Shown one piece after another: positions 52,206-63,135 of a stretch of 64,000 nucleotides of DNA (the first letter of the stretch is position 1; each line of letters starts with the position of its first letter). The stretch covers positions 620,001 through 684,000 of the forward strand of contig NZ_SUQN01000001.1 in NCBI RefSeq assembly GCF_013337685.1. The letters are read 5' to 3'. The position numbers were made by a program, and so were the translations under genes. The stretch comes from Citrobacter gillenii. Lineage in GTDB: Bacteria > Pseudomonadota > Gammaproteobacteria > Enterobacterales > Enterobacteriaceae. Under the pieces are notes generated by a model. It saw only the letters and a list, made by a program, of their open reading frames with translations. It was not told where the DNA came from and ran no database searches.

Positions 52206-53072
52206 CTACTGTAATTCAACCCCACCCGTTACCATCCGTAGCAAATGCTGTTCCGGCCAGTGTGTAGTCAGTTTTTTCTGCACCAGCATCCATTTGATGT
52301 AGTCAATGTCATGACGCGTTCTGTCCAGCATCAGGCCAACCACGCTGCCGCTGTGGGCAACGTTCACACCGTATAAATCACATTCTTCAACCAGCGATAA
52401 TAACGAATCGAAATCCGGTTTTGGCAACAACATCTGGCTGGCAATGGCGCTTAGCGTGGCCGCTTCGCCCATCCGGTACGGGTTTTGACTTGAGCAAGCT
52501 TCCTGTACTTTTTCCCATGCTCGTTTGAGGGCAGGCACACCAGCTTGTAATCCGGCCTGGCGCGGGATCCGGTGATAGTCTGCCGTGCGTAACGTTTCCG
52601 GACTTTCGAGAACCAGCAGGTCGAGGTGGGGCTGCGCTTCACAGGCGATCTGAGTGGATGCGTCGTTATGATCAAAAAGCGTTAACTGGCGAAAAACGGT
52701 GCTGTCGGTAGGTTCGAGCGAAACGCAAAGCTGCGCTAACGTGGCTTCATCTAACTGATGGCCCAGATGGTGGGCGGTAGCGATGGCGGTGGCGGCAATA
52801 TCTGCCGTACTGCTGGCCATCCCTTTGGCGATGGGGATCGTAGAGTGGATATCAATACGAATATCCTGACTGACATGTGCCGGATATTGCCAGTGCTGCA
52901 ACAAGCGGTCAACCATCGACCGTGAAAGAGGCCGCTCATCGGCAAGCGGCGATCCGGAGCTGACTTCAACGGTGCTGTACCATTCAACCGGGCAGGAGAC
53001 CAATTTCTCGCTGCCCAGAATCCAGCCCTGGATAAGTTCTCCGCATGATGCGGGGCATTGCGCAACAGCCAC
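52206..53072 (-). CDS. pduX: PduX, L-threonine kinase for cobalamin synthesis
   Basis: PduX phosphorylates L-threonine to L-threonine-O-3-phosphate, which leads to the aminopropanol linker of cobalamin. The 288-residue product is a GHMP kinase with the ATP loop IPIAKGMASSTADIAATA (around residues 75-92). It starts MAVAQCPASCGELIQGWILG as in Salmonella PduX, which is about 300 residues. It is the last gene of the operon and links propanediol use to the B12 cofactor of diol dehydratase. A 94-base gap with a hairpin separates it from pduW. Confidence 0.93.
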   Translation of the reverse strand: MAVAQCPASCGELIQGWILGSEKLVSCPVEWYSTVEVSSGSPLADERPLSRSMVDRLLQHWQYPAHVSQDIRIDIHSTIPIAKGMASSTADIAATAIATAHHLGHQLDEATLAQLCVSLEPTDSTVFRQLTLFDHNDASTQIACEAQPHLDLLVLESPETLRTADYHRIPRQAGLQAGVPALKRAWEKVQEACSSQNPYRMGEAATLSAIASQMLLPKPDFDSLLSLVEECDLYGVNVAHSGSVVGLMLDRTRHDIDYIKWMLVQKKLTTHWPEQHLLRMVTGGVELQ

Positions 53073-53140
53073 GTCTTTTCACCTTTGTGATTAGCAATCT
53101 TCGGCGCATAGTGTCATGGCGATCGCGCTATTACCATGAT

Positions 53141-53159
53141 GTGCCGCAATCTGCGGCAC
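53141..53159. other. Hairpin between pduW and pduX
   Basis: GTGCCGC (53141-53147) pairs with GCGGCAC (53153-53159) around a 5-base loop. It lies just after the pduW stop, without a T-run. It may be an mRNA processing or stabilising stem rather than a full terminator, since pduX follows in the same direction. Confidence 0.6.
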
Positions 53160-53166
53160 AGCAGTG

Positions 53167-54818
<1,652 letters not shown>

Positions 54819-54822
54819 TACG

Positions 54823-55173
54823 TCATGTCCGCGTAATCGGGCAGGCGGTAAAACGCATCATTTCGCCCAGCGTGCGGGTAACTTGTTTCAGCGCGTACTC
54901 AACGGCCGAAACATCACCGGTTAATACGACTGCGCCGGTAAAGCGGTCCAGAAAACCAATCTCTACTGCACCCGATTTAGTGGCGATATCACAGGCGATA
55001 ATGGAGGCTTCGCTGGGCGTAATAGTTAAAATGCCAATCGCCGAGACTGAATCCTGCAAGCCCAGTTTCTTGAACAAATCTTTACCAGGATTAGCAATAA
55101 GATGCGCCAGTGTGACCTGTTTTCCGGGCACATATTCCTGAATCATACGATCCGTCGTCGGCTGCATTTCCAT
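54823..55173 (-). CDS. pduU: PduU, BMC shell protein (permuted domain)
   Basis: PduU is a minor hexameric shell protein of the propanediol microcompartment. The 116-residue product has a circularly permuted BMC domain, with an N-terminal beta-barrel stretch ([19 protein letters not shown]) and [45 protein letters not shown]. The length equals Salmonella PduU (116). The ATG overlaps the pduT stop by one base. An in-frame extension upstream into pduT is not supported. Confidence 0.95.
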   Translation of the reverse strand: MEMQPTTDRMIQEYVPGKQVTLAHLIANPGKDLFKKLGLQDSVSAIGILTITPSEASIIACDIATKSGAVEIGFLDRFTGAVVLTGDVSAVEYALKQVTRTLGEMMRFTACPITRT

Positions 55174-55727
55174 CACCCCTCCACCATTTGGCGCCACATG
55201 CTTTCATGCGGACGTGGGATCACCGAGCGATAGACCAGCAGACCTTTTTCACCAGCACTTTCGCTGGCGACCGTCACGGCGTTATTCACATCGGAAACAT
55301 CGCCCGCGACAACCATGTAGCACTTACCGCCAATACCAAACGCCATATGCACTCTTACCAGCGTGATATTGGAGGCTTTTACCGCGCGGTCGGCGGCACA
55401 AATACAAGCCGCAACGCTCCAGGTTTCAACAATCCCTACCGCCTGACGTTTATCTACACTATTGAGTCCGCTGATCGCCGGCAGAACGCTGGCATGAATG
55501 TTAGGCAGGACCAGGCTGTCGACGAGCATATCTCCAGCAAGTGAGGTTCCTGTGGCAATGGCCTGCTGTATTGCGCCAACGTCACCACCCAGCATCAGCA
55601 AAAATTTTCCCGGGCAGATGGTTTTACTGACCAGCAAATTCACATTAGCGCTTTTCAGCATCGCATCGCCGGCTTCCATTCCTTTGGCAATGCTGGTGAG
55701 TTCTAAAATCCCTATAGCCTGAGACAT
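55173..55727 (-). CDS. pduT: PduT, trimeric BMC shell protein with Fe-S site
   Basis: PduT is a shell protein with two tandem BMC domains that forms trimers; in Salmonella it holds a 4Fe-4S cluster at the pore and is thought to pass electrons. The 184-residue product begins [29 protein letters not shown] (first domain, about 1-90), with the second domain starting near [25 protein letters not shown]. Cys residues in ACICA and KCYMVV are candidates for metal binding. It follows pduS by 2 nt and shares one base with pduU. Confidence 0.94.
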   Translation of the reverse strand: MSQAIGILELTSIAKGMEAGDAMLKSANVNLLVSKTICPGKFLLMLGGDVGAIQQAIATGTSLAGDMLVDSLVLPNIHASVLPAISGLNSVDKRQAVGIVETWSVAACICAADRAVKASNITLVRVHMAFGIGGKCYMVVAGDVSDVNNAVTVASESAGEKGLLVYRSVIPRPHESMWRQMVEG

Positions 55728-55729
55728 GG

Positions 55730-57085
55730 TTAACCTCTTATTACCGTGATGGACTGATCTGTGATTTCGCTGACAATACCGTCAATACTGGCGTGAACCT
55801 GCGCACCTAATGCGCCCTCGGGGATCTCTGCAACACATTGGCCGCGCACAACGCGCTCCCCTTTTTGCACACAAGGAATGGCACTGGCACCAATATGCTG
55901 GCGTAACAACAACGTTGTTTTTTCAGTGGGATGATCTGTCTGGTCTAATGGTGCATCGTGATACCAGTCACTGAGACCCAGTTTGGTAATAAGCCGTTTC
56001 ACCGGAATCAGACGGTACTTCGCCATTTCATCTTCAGGGTTTAACGGGCCTTCATAACGATGATTGAGCGCACGTAGCTCGCGTTTGAGCATGCGGTTAA
56101 TGCGCATCGGAGAAATCCCCACCGGACAGGCCACGCTTTCACAGACGTTGCATTCTGAGCAAGTCAGGGCGGTGAGCAGTAATTGCGGTGTGGCGGCCTG
56201 CTGATAGTTGACCGCGCGAACCAGCAAATGTGGTGAGAGTTCATGACCAATCAAGTGTCGTGGACACAGATCCGTGCACAAGCGGCACTGCTCGCAGACG
56301 GTTTTGGCAACTGAGAGCACGGTCCGTTCATCCTGCATCCGTCGCTGGATCAGCGCATGGGATTTCGGTAGTACCAGCAGGCCACCGGTCGTTTTACTGA
56401 CTGGCGTATCCAGAGAAGTAATCAGACCGCCCATCATCGGACCGCCGTTAATAAATCCGGGGTCATCGACGGTAGCGCCGCCAGCCAATGCCAGCACTTC
56501 GCGCAGCGACATACCGACAGGTACGGTCAGGGTAACCGGCCGGGCAACTGCGCCATTGACGGTTAATGTACGACGCGTAACGGGGAACTGCTGTTCAACG
56601 GCTCGTGCGATGTTAAGTACGGTCTGGACGTTATTGACCACCACGCCCACACTAACCGGGAGAGCAGCAGGAGGCACCCGCCGTCCGGTTGCCATCCAGA
56701 TTGTCAGCACTTCATCGCCAGCCGGGTAGACATCAGGCAAAATGTGTAACCTGATATCGGCGGGCAGGAGAGGTGTTAACGCACTGATGGCTTTCTGATA
56801 TTTTTCTTTAAGGGCGATAATGCCGGCGCTGGCGCCAGTGGTCTTCATGGCATACTGCACGCCGCGTATCAGTCGGGCCGCCTGCACGGCCATTAATTGC
56901 TGATCAACCTTCAGCATCGGCTCGCATTCTGCAGCATTGACCAGAAACGTATCGACCTGCGCCTGCAGTTTTACATGGGCAGGAAAGCCGGCACCACCGG
57001 CTCCCACTACACCTGCAGCGCGCACGCGATCGCGTATTGTCTGAGCATCATAACAAATGGGTTCAGCCGTCATGGCTGTATTCAT
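55730..57085 (-). CDS. pduS: PduS, cobalamin reductase flavoprotein
   Basis: PduS is an RnfC/NuoF-like flavoprotein that reduces cob(III)alamin towards cob(I)alamin inside the microcompartment. The 451-residue product has an N-terminal flavin/NADH part ([37 protein letters not shown]), an SLBB-like segment, and two ferredoxin motifs [17 protein letters not shown] and [19 protein letters not shown]. It overlaps pduQ by 4 nt (ATGA). It probably works with PduO (adenosyltransferase) and PduT. Confidence 0.95.
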   Translation of the reverse strand: MNTAMTAEPICYDAQTIRDRVRAAGVVGAGGAGFPAHVKLQAQVDTFLVNAAECEPMLKVDQQLMAVQAARLIRGVQYAMKTTGASAGIIALKEKYQKAISALTPLLPADIRLHILPDVYPAGDEVLTIWMATGRRVPPAALPVSVGVVVNNVQTVLNIARAVEQQFPVTRRTLTVNGAVARPVTLTVPVGMSLREVLALAGGATVDDPGFINGGPMMGGLITSLDTPVSKTTGGLLVLPKSHALIQRRMQDERTVLSVAKTVCEQCRLCTDLCPRHLIGHELSPHLLVRAVNYQQAATPQLLLTALTCSECNVCESVACPVGISPMRINRMLKRELRALNHRYEGPLNPEDEMAKYRLIPVKRLITKLGLSDWYHDAPLDQTDHPTEKTTLLLRQHIGASAIPCVQKGERVVRGQCVAEIPEGALGAQVHASIDGIVSEITDQSITVIRG

Positions 57086-58194
57086 AATAATTCCTCAAGC
57101 AGTTCCTGGATGGCAGCGGCATCAGCATCGCGGGGATTCGTTTGCAGCGTGGCATCCGCCAGAGCCGCCTGAACCATCGAGGGAATACGCTGTGACCAGG
57201 TTTGCTTTCCGTCTTTGAGCGCGTCTGTGAAAGAGGGTAACGCACACTGTTTTTTGAGTTGCTCAATATGATGAATTAGCGCATTGAGTGCCGCCGTATC
57301 GTTTGCGTTATCAGGGCATAAGTGGCAGGCCTTCGCGAAGCGGGCATACCGTTTTGCGGCCCTGGGATCGCGGGCATTAAAGTGAATCACAGAGGTCAGG
57401 AGTAGTGCGTTAGCAAGGCCGTGCGGCAGATGAAACTGACCGCCAAGCTGATGCGCTATGGCATGGTTAATTCCAAGACCAGCCTGGCTAAACGCCATCC
57501 CCGCGAGGGTTGAGGCGTTGTGCATCTTTCCTCGGGTAGTCAGGCAATCGCCTTTGCTGACGGCGATGGGCAGATACTGGAAGACAATTTGCGCTGCTTT
57601 TTCAGCCAGCGCGTCAGTGAAGTCGCTGGCCTTGGTGGAAACGTACGCTTCAAGCGCATGCGTCAGCACGTCCATTCCGGTATTGGCGGTGATGGCAGGC
57701 GGTACGCTGACCACCAGCATTGGGTCAAGGATCGCCATATCCGGGTAGAGGGCATTATTAAATAACGGATATTTAATGCCTTTCTCCGGATCGCCGATCA
57801 CGCAGGCGCTGGTCACTTCAGAGCCTGTTCCGCTGGTGGTGGGGATGGCTACACAGGTTTCGATTTCGATGCCAAACTGACGGCTGAACCAGACAATCGC
57901 TTTCGCTGCATCAAGCGCCGACCCTCCACCAAAGCCAATCACTACATCCGGTCGCAGGGACTGCATTTGCGCAATCCCTTGTACTACCGTATTGATGGTG
58001 GGATCGGGTGTGATATCACTGAACACGCTAATGCGATTATCCGCAGGTAACGCATCGCGCAGCGTTGCAATCAGCGGCGAACGCGCAAGAAAACCATCGC
58101 AAATAATCCAGATATGCTTATTCGTGAAGCGTTTGAGCACGCTCAAACTGCCCTGGCCGCTGTACAATCGAGTTTGCAGTGAAAAGCTATTCAT
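57082..58194 (-). CDS. pduQ: PduQ, 1-propanol dehydrogenase (Fe-dependent)
   Basis: PduQ reduces propionaldehyde to 1-propanol and regenerates NAD+ within the microcompartment. The 370-residue product is a group III iron alcohol dehydrogenase: VVIGFGGGSALDAAKAIVWFS, IPTTSGTGSEVTSACVIGD, DPMLVVSVPPAITANTGMDVLTHALEAYVS, and the metal-binding His segment INHAIAHQLGGQFHLPHGLANAL. The spacing to pduP is 10 nt. It feeds NAD+ to PduP. Confidence 0.95.
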   Translation of the reverse strand: MNSFSLQTRLYSGQGSLSVLKRFTNKHIWIICDGFLARSPLIATLRDALPADNRISVFSDITPDPTINTVVQGIAQMQSLRPDVVIGFGGGSALDAAKAIVWFSRQFGIEIETCVAIPTTSGTGSEVTSACVIGDPEKGIKYPLFNNALYPDMAILDPMLVVSVPPAITANTGMDVLTHALEAYVSTKASDFTDALAEKAAQIVFQYLPIAVSKGDCLTTRGKMHNASTLAGMAFSQAGLGINHAIAHQLGGQFHLPHGLANALLLTSVIHFNARDPRAAKRYARFAKACHLCPDNANDTAALNALIHHIEQLKKQCALPSFTDALKDGKQTWSQRIPSMVQAALADATLQTNPRDADAAAIQELLEELL

Positions 58195-58204
58195 TACGGC
58201 CTCA

Positions 58205-59590
58205 TTAGCGGATAGAAAAACCGTTGGTCAGCACGCAACGACGAGAACGTGCAAACGTTCGCGCAGACGTTGTCCCTTCACCGGTTGGGGTGGCGATGGT
58301 AAAGGTGGTGAAACCTTCGCCGCCGACGCCAATACCGGCGTAAGAGGGGCCATTTTTCACAAAAATAGACGTTTGCAACGTGCGAGCAGCAAGATTCAAA
58401 CGCGACACATTTTGCGAGTGCATAATGGCAGTATGGTGCAGTCCCTCTTCAACCTTCAGCGCCAACGTTAGCGCACTGTCAAAATCGTTAACCGTCACGA
58501 CAGGGAGCATGGGCATCAACTGTTCGCTGGTAACCCACACATCGTCAGCCTTGACGACGCCTATCAACAGACGAGGCGCTTTTGTTGGAACGGGTATACC
58601 TGCCGCTTCCAGTAACGTTGCCGGGCTTTTTCCGACAAGTTTCTTATTCGCCATTCCCTCTGGCAGACAGGTGGCGCGTAGTTTGTCCACTTCTTCGCTG
58701 TTTAGCAGCAACGCCCCAAAAGACTGCATTTGTTGAATCAGTCGTTCGGCAACCGCTTCGACAACAATTAGGCTTTTCTCTGCAATGCAGGGCAGATTGT
58801 AATCAAACGATGCGCCGTTGATGATGTCTTCCGCGGCCTTAACCAGATCGGCGGTTTCATCAACGATGCAGGGGGGGTTCCCGGCACCGGCACCAATGAC
58901 TTTTTTCCCGCTTTTCATACCCATAGCCACAATGCCCGGGCCACCGGTAATCGCCAGAACTGCGATTTTAGGGTGCGCCATCATCTGCTGGGTAGCTTCA
59001 AAAGTGGGTTCTGTGACTGTGACAACAAGATTTCGGATCCCGCAGCAGCGGAAGGCAATATCTTCAATCATGGCAATCAGCTTGAGTGAAACCACTTTAG
59101 CGCCCGGGTGCGGGCTGAAGTAAACGCTATTCCCGGCAGCTAACATACTGATGCTGTTGTTAATAATGGTTTCCGTTGGGTTGGTGCTAGGAGCAACGGA
59201 ACCCATTACGCCAAAGGGGGAATATTCAAATAGCACCATGCCGCCATCACCGGTGAGGGCGGTTGTGGTTAGATCTTCAATACCGGGGGTGTTATCCAGC
59301 GCGGCTTTATTTTTGAGAAATTTATCTTCTTTGTTGCCCATTCCCGTTTCGGTTGCGCTTTCTGCCGCCAACGAGGCCAGATGAGGTGTCAGTTCTTCCC
59401 GCAGAGCGCTAATAATGGCACTACGGGTTTTCAGTGGGCATTGCTGATAACGTAAAAAGGCCTGATGCGCGGCATCGATTGCTTCACCGACGGATGGAAA
59501 AATACCGCCACCCTTTATCTCTGCTTTTGCCGGTTCGAGCTGTTCAGTCAAAATAGTGCGGATAAGGGTTTCAAGTTCTGACGTATTCAT
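58205..59590 (-). CDS. pduP: PduP, CoA-acylating propionaldehyde dehydrogenase
   Basis: PduP oxidises propionaldehyde to propionyl-CoA with NAD+ and CoA. The 461-residue product starts with an amphipathic helix, MNTSELETLIRTILTEQLEP, the targeting peptide known to direct Salmonella PduP into the shell, then a Gly-rich linker. Aldehyde dehydrogenase features follow: APSTNPTETIINNSISML, NLVVTVTEPTFEATQQMM, and the active-site Cys in FDYNLPCIAEKSLIVVE. It overlaps pduO by 4 nt. Confidence 0.96.
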   Translation of the reverse strand: MNTSELETLIRTILTEQLEPAKAEIKGGGIFPSVGEAIDAAHQAFLRYQQCPLKTRSAIISALREELTPHLASLAAESATETGMGNKEDKFLKNKAALDNTPGIEDLTTTALTGDGGMVLFEYSPFGVMGSVAPSTNPTETIINNSISMLAAGNSVYFSPHPGAKVVSLKLIAMIEDIAFRCCGIRNLVVTVTEPTFEATQQMMAHPKIAVLAITGGPGIVAMGMKSGKKVIGAGAGNPPCIVDETADLVKAAEDIINGASFDYNLPCIAEKSLIVVEAVAERLIQQMQSFGALLLNSEEVDKLRATCLPEGMANKKLVGKSPATLLEAAGIPVPTKAPRLLIGVVKADDVWVTSEQLMPMLPVVTVNDFDSALTLALKVEEGLHHTAIMHSQNVSRLNLAARTLQTSIFVKNGPSYAGIGVGGEGFTTFTIATPTGEGTTSARTFARSRRCVLTNGFSIR

Positions 59591-60594
59591 TGATGTGTTC
59601 TCACGTTAATCGCCGCAATGGCGGTTTCTGCAATGTCCATATCCTGCTCAACGCTTCCTCCGCTGATGCCAAGACCCCCAAGGAGTAAACCTTCTCGCCA
59701 TAGTGCGTATCCGCCACCAAACGTGACGACTTTTCCCTGCATATGGCTTTCCAGACCGTAAAGTGCAGCGCCCGGTTGCACCGCTGAGCTCAGTTCATGG
59801 GTGGCGGTTTTCATCGCCACGGCGGTCCACGCTTTTTTCGGTGCCAGCTCGCTACTGACGAGCAGGGCATCGGGCATGCGCCAGGTCACTGTTTGTGTGC
59901 CGTTTGCATCCACAATGCTGATGACAACCGGAACTTTGAGTGCTTGTGCACGCGCTACCGCCGTACGCGTAAGCTGATGGAGTTCCTGAAATGACAATGA
60001 CATAGCAGACTCCTGAACTGCCGATGTCTGGGTCGCTGCCACGTAACGCTCAGCCACCTTCTGAATGAGCGTGTTTTGGTGCGCGTCATAATCTTCAGAC
60101 CTGGCGAGCGCATATAAGCAATCGGACAGGCGGTTGATATAGCGCATCAGTACCTGTCGGATGGAGGCATCTGTGGAGAGTTCGACAAGCCGTCTTTCAG
60201 CGCGACGGGCAAGCGTGCGGGCGAAGTGCAGACGGCTGGCGGCTTCACAGCGTCCGGGCAAAATAAAACTGTGCAGGGGAGGCACTCGCGCCATCGCGGT
60301 ATCGATGGCAGCCTCAAGTGCTGCAATGTCCTCCGAGCTGATGTAGCGTTGGGAGGGCGTGGGCTGTTCGCTTTCACTGGCCAGTTCGGCACTGAACCAA
60401 AACAGCTGTAACTGAATTTCTTCAAGTAACACACGGTGTTGCGGGCTTTGTGCCGCGCAGACGCATAGGCTCAGCGCCGCGTTGAGTTCGTCCAGCGTGC
60501 CGTAAGCCTCAACGCGCGGGTGTGTTTTACTGACGCGCTGTCCGCTAAAGAGCGCTGTCGTACCGGCATCGCCTGTTCGGGTATAAATCGCCAT
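59587..60594 (-). CDS. pduO: PduO, ATP:cob(I)alamin adenosyltransferase
   Basis: PduO makes adenosylcobalamin, the cofactor of diol dehydratase. The 335-residue product has an N-terminal PduO-type adenosyltransferase domain (residues about 1-190: MAIYTRTGDAGTTALFSG with the ATP loop, RCEAASRLHFARTLARRAERR, NRLSDCLYALAR) and a C-terminal GlcG/HbpS-like domain (about 195-335: SLSFQELHQLTRTAVARAQAL, VVTFGGGYALWREG), which may bind haem or cobalamin. It is 8 nt from pduN. Confidence 0.95.
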   Translation of the reverse strand: MAIYTRTGDAGTTALFSGQRVSKTHPRVEAYGTLDELNAALSLCVCAAQSPQHRVLLEEIQLQLFWFSAELASESEQPTPSQRYISSEDIAALEAAIDTAMARVPPLHSFILPGRCEAASRLHFARTLARRAERRLVELSTDASIRQVLMRYINRLSDCLYALARSEDYDAHQNTLIQKVAERYVAATQTSAVQESAMSLSFQELHQLTRTAVARAQALKVPVVISIVDANGTQTVTWRMPDALLVSSELAPKKAWTAVAMKTATHELSSAVQPGAALYGLESHMQGKVVTFGGGYALWREGLLLGGLGISGGSVEQDMDIAETAIAAINVRTHQ

Positions 60595-60602
60595 AGTTCC
60601 TC

Positions 60603-60878
60603 CTAGCGAGAAAGCGTGTCGACAATGCCAACGATGGCCAGATCGATAGCCTCATTGGGGCCGCTAAAAACGTGTCTGGCGCTGGAGCCGCTGCTGAGTA
60701 AAACCAGCTCACCGGTACCGGCACCTACTGAGTCAACTGCGACCTCGTCACCCGCTGTTGGCGATTGCGGTAGTTCGCCGTCGGCTGTTACCCGACGTAC
60801 CAGTAACAGTTTTTTTCCAACCAGTGACGGTGATTTTTGCGTGGATACCACGACGCCTGTAACGCGTGCCAGATGCAT
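60603..60878 (-). CDS. pduN: PduN, pentameric microcompartment vertex protein
   Basis: PduN is an EutN/CcmL-family protein that forms pentamers closing the vertices of the shell. The 91-residue product starts [30 protein letters not shown] and has [23 protein letters not shown], the typical family core. Only three nt separate it from pduM. Confidence 0.95.
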   Translation of the reverse strand: MHLARVTGVVVSTQKSPSLVGKKLLLVRRVTADGELPQSPTAGDEVAVDSVGAGTGELVLLSSGSSARHVFSGPNEAIDLAIVGIVDTLSR

Positions 60879-60881
60879 GGT

Positions 60882-61373
60882 TCACTCCTGCTTAATTAAT
60901 TGGATATTGCGCATACTGACGGTTTCTTTTGCCAGTGCGGTCACAACACATCGACGGCGTAGCACCAGAAACCCACCTTGTAATCGGGCTACATCGGCAT
61001 AACTTAAAAGCGTCTCGGGATGCAGAATGATGGTTTGCCCGCGTTCATCACTGAACTCCAGCGGCAGTCGCGCGAGTTTTCGTACGGGGATCGCCGGTAG
61101 CAATTGATGCTGCAGCGATATCTTCACGCGAACGCCACAGGCCAGGGCCTCGTGGAGAGTGATCGCTGACACATCGGATGAATCGTGTTGCGCAATATGC
61201 GCCAGCAGCGGTAAATCAGCGTGCTCGATAATCAGAGCGGAGTACTGACAAACCAGCGCCCGGGGATCGGCTTCCCGTAACTGCGCGACGCTCAGAGAGA
61301 GCGAACTGTCCGCGCGTTTTTGTAATCGGGAGACGACCTCCCCGATGATGCGTTGCAGCAGTTCATTGTTCAT
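60882..61373 (-). CDS. pduM: PduM, microcompartment structural protein of unknown fold
   Basis: PduM is needed for proper microcompartment assembly in Salmonella but has no clear relatives outside pdu operons. The 163-residue product starts MNNELLQRIIGEVVSRLQKRADSS, an amphipathic helix that resembles encapsulation peptides of PduP and PduL, then IIEHADLPLLAHIAQHDSSDVSA and ILHPETLLSYADVARLQGGFLVLRRR. It overlaps pduL by 4 nt. Confidence 0.93.
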   Translation of the reverse strand: MNNELLQRIIGEVVSRLQKRADSSLSLSVAQLREADPRALVCQYSALIIEHADLPLLAHIAQHDSSDVSAITLHEALACGVRVKISLQHQLLPAIPVRKLARLPLEFSDERGQTIILHPETLLSYADVARLQGGFLVLRRRCVVTALAKETVSMRNIQLIKQE

Positions 61374-62002
61374 CGTGAGCTCACCAGCGTGGCGAATGCC
61401 TGTGGGCTATCCGCCCCTGCAGCATTGGCTTCGTCAGTGTCGATATGCATTTCAAGACGCATATCCGGCGATACGCGAACGGCAACGTTATCGAAGATCA
61501 GTCTGCGTTCATCTCCATTGATGGCGACGGAGACTTTATCGCCATGTGACACGCGTAGGATCAGCGCATCAAGCGGTGACATATGAATGTGCCGCTGGGC
61601 GACAATCACTCCGCATGAGATATCCAGTTCAGCAAAAGGACTCACCAGGCGAATGCCCGGCGTTCCCTGAATATTGCCGGACATACGCAACGGCGCAGCG
61701 ATACCCAGCGTGCGGGCGTCGGTGCGGGAGATTTCTACCTGGCTGGTGCTACGCAGCGGTCCCAGCAAACGCACATTTTTTAGCTGGCCTTTTGGACCCA
61801 CCAGCGTAACGGTCTGATCTGCGGCATATTGTCCAGGCTGCAGCAGACCTTTTTTCTCGCTGATGGGCTGATTGGGAAACAAACGAGCGTAATCTTCAGC
61901 ACAAAGATGGATATGACGATTAGAGATCCCCAGTGGAATAGGGCGCTCGCGCATTTCATCCAGTACTTTACTGACCGTAGTCTCCAGTTGCTGTTTATCC
62001 AT
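61370..62002 (-). CDS. pduL: PduL, phosphate propanoyltransferase
   Basis: PduL transfers the propionyl group from CoA to phosphate, recycling CoA inside the shell. The 210-residue product has an N-terminal targeting helix (MDKQQLETTVSKVLDEMRE) and two related beta-barrel domains with zinc-binding His motifs: SNRHIHLCAEDYARLF and AQRHIHMSPLDALIL, plus VSPFAELDISCGVIV. The length equals Salmonella PduL (210). It shares one base with the pduK stop (TAATG). Confidence 0.95.
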   Translation of the reverse strand: MDKQQLETTVSKVLDEMRERPIPLGISNRHIHLCAEDYARLFPNQPISEKKGLLQPGQYAADQTVTLVGPKGQLKNVRLLGPLRSTSQVEISRTDARTLGIAAPLRMSGNIQGTPGIRLVSPFAELDISCGVIVAQRHIHMSPLDALILRVSHGDKVSVAINGDERRLIFDNVAVRVSPDMRLEMHIDTDEANAAGADSPQAFATLVSSR

Positions 62003-62466
62003 TACGCTTCACCTCGTTTACCAGAATGCAGGCAGAGTGAGCGAGGCTCTCCCTTCTGGCGCGGACAGGCAGGGTCGAGACACAGATTGCAGCTAATCAG
62101 GTCTGTATCTTGTGGTGCTTCGGGTAATTCACTTTCCACAACCACCTGTACTTCCACCTCGACAGGTGTGGGTTCAGGGATGGGCTCAGGCGTCGAAACG
62201 ACGCTGTGCGAAAGGATGCCTTCCCCGGGTCTGGAAATGACTTTGTGCGCAACCAGACCTTCCCGCTGGTCTGCAAAGCTGGCACCGGTGGAAATGGCCG
62301 CCTGCACGGAGGCCACATCCCCGATGATTTTGATCACCGTCCAGCCTGAGCCGTTGGTTTTTTCGAGGCCCACCAGCGTGATGGAGGCGGCTTTCGCCAT
62401 GACATCCGCGCAACTGATGGCTAATGCCAGACCACTAACTTCAAGTAATCCCAGTGATTGCTTCAC
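62002..62466 (-). CDS. pduK: PduK, BMC shell protein with Cys-rich C-terminal extension
   Basis: PduK is a minor shell protein. The 154-residue product has an N-terminal BMC domain (residues about 1-85: MKQSLGLLEVSGLALAISCADVMAKAAS, GSGWTVIKIIGDVASVQAAI), an acidic, proline-rich linker with many PEP/VE steps (PEPIPEPTPVEVEVQVVVESELPEAP, quoted in part: PEPIPEPTPVEVEVQ) and a short Cys motif CNLCLDPACPRQKGEPRSLC that may bind an iron-sulfur cluster or metal. It lies 23 nt after pduJ. Confidence 0.93.
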   Translation of the reverse strand: MKQSLGLLEVSGLALAISCADVMAKAASITLVGLEKTNGSGWTVIKIIGDVASVQAAISTGASFADQREGLVAHKVISRPGEGILSHSVVSTPEPIPEPTPVEVEVQVVVESELPEAPQDTDLISCNLCLDPACPRQKGEPRSLCLHSGKRGEA

Positions 62467-62489
62467 GCTGTGCTCCTTGTTGCAACGGT

Positions 62490-62765
62490 TTAAGCGGATT
62501 TAGGTAAAATGGCTTCGACGTCGCTGTGTGGGCGCGGGATGACGTGGCAGGATTTCACCTCGCCAACGGCACTTGCGGCAGCACTGCCAGCGTCTACAGC
62601 AGCTTTAACCGCGCCGACATCCCCACGAACCATGACGGTGATAAGGCCCGAGCCAATTTTTTCGTAACCAACCAACTGCACGTTAGCGGATTTCACCATG
62701 GCATCAGCGGCTTCAATAGCGCCGACAAGCCCTTTTGTTTCAACCAGTCCCAGTGCGTTATTCAT
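62490..62765 (-). CDS. pduJ: PduJ, major hexameric BMC shell protein
   Basis: PduJ is a main facet protein of the microcompartment. The 91-residue product begins [31 protein letters not shown] and has [23 protein letters not shown] [20 protein letters not shown] and [18 protein letters not shown], the canonical BMC-H fold. The length equals Salmonella PduJ (91). It lies 19 nt after pduH. Confidence 0.96.
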   Translation of the reverse strand: MNNALGLVETKGLVGAIEAADAMVKSANVQLVGYEKIGSGLITVMVRGDVGAVKAAVDAGSAAASAVGEVKSCHVIPRPHSDVEAILPKSA

Positions 62766-62784
62766 ACTGCTTTTCTCCTGTGGA

Positions 62785-63135
62785 TTATGAGTGGCATTCC
62801 CGGAAGGGAATGCCTTTAACCAGCCGCGCAGCGTTATTGCCGATGCGCCGACGAGCGTGGCTATCTTGTTGATACGTCAGCGTAAAAAGTGGCGCTGAGG
62901 TCGGTAAATTTTTGTAGTGCACAACCAGTTGTTCCCGGTTACATCCAATGCCGACGAGCAGCGGTGACTGACATGCCGCCAGCCATGCGCTGTGGATGAT
63001 GTCGGCGGAATGGCTCTCCTGAACCACAAAGGGGATCCCTTCTTCTTCAATACCCAGCAGGACGTCATTCCAGAGTGACATGTCCTCTCCCAGGGTGAAG
63101 ATCACGATAGCCGGTGCGCTGAGGTTACTTTCCAT
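62785..63135 (-). CDS. pduH: PduH, diol dehydratase reactivase small subunit
   Basis: PduH is the small subunit of the chaperone-like factor that swaps damaged cobalamin out of diol dehydratase. The 116-residue product starts [28 protein letters not shown] and contains [14 protein letters not shown] and [18 protein letters not shown], as in the Salmonella protein (116 residues). The start at 63135 lies inside the pduG 3' end, an 11-nt overlap; an in-frame extension further into pduG is not supported. Confidence 0.93.
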   Translation of the reverse strand: MESNLSAPAIVIFTLGEDMSLWNDVLLGIEEEGIPFVVQESHSADIIHSAWLAACQSPLLVGIGCNREQLVVHYKNLPTSAPLFTLTYQQDSHARRRIGNNAARLVKGIPFRECHS

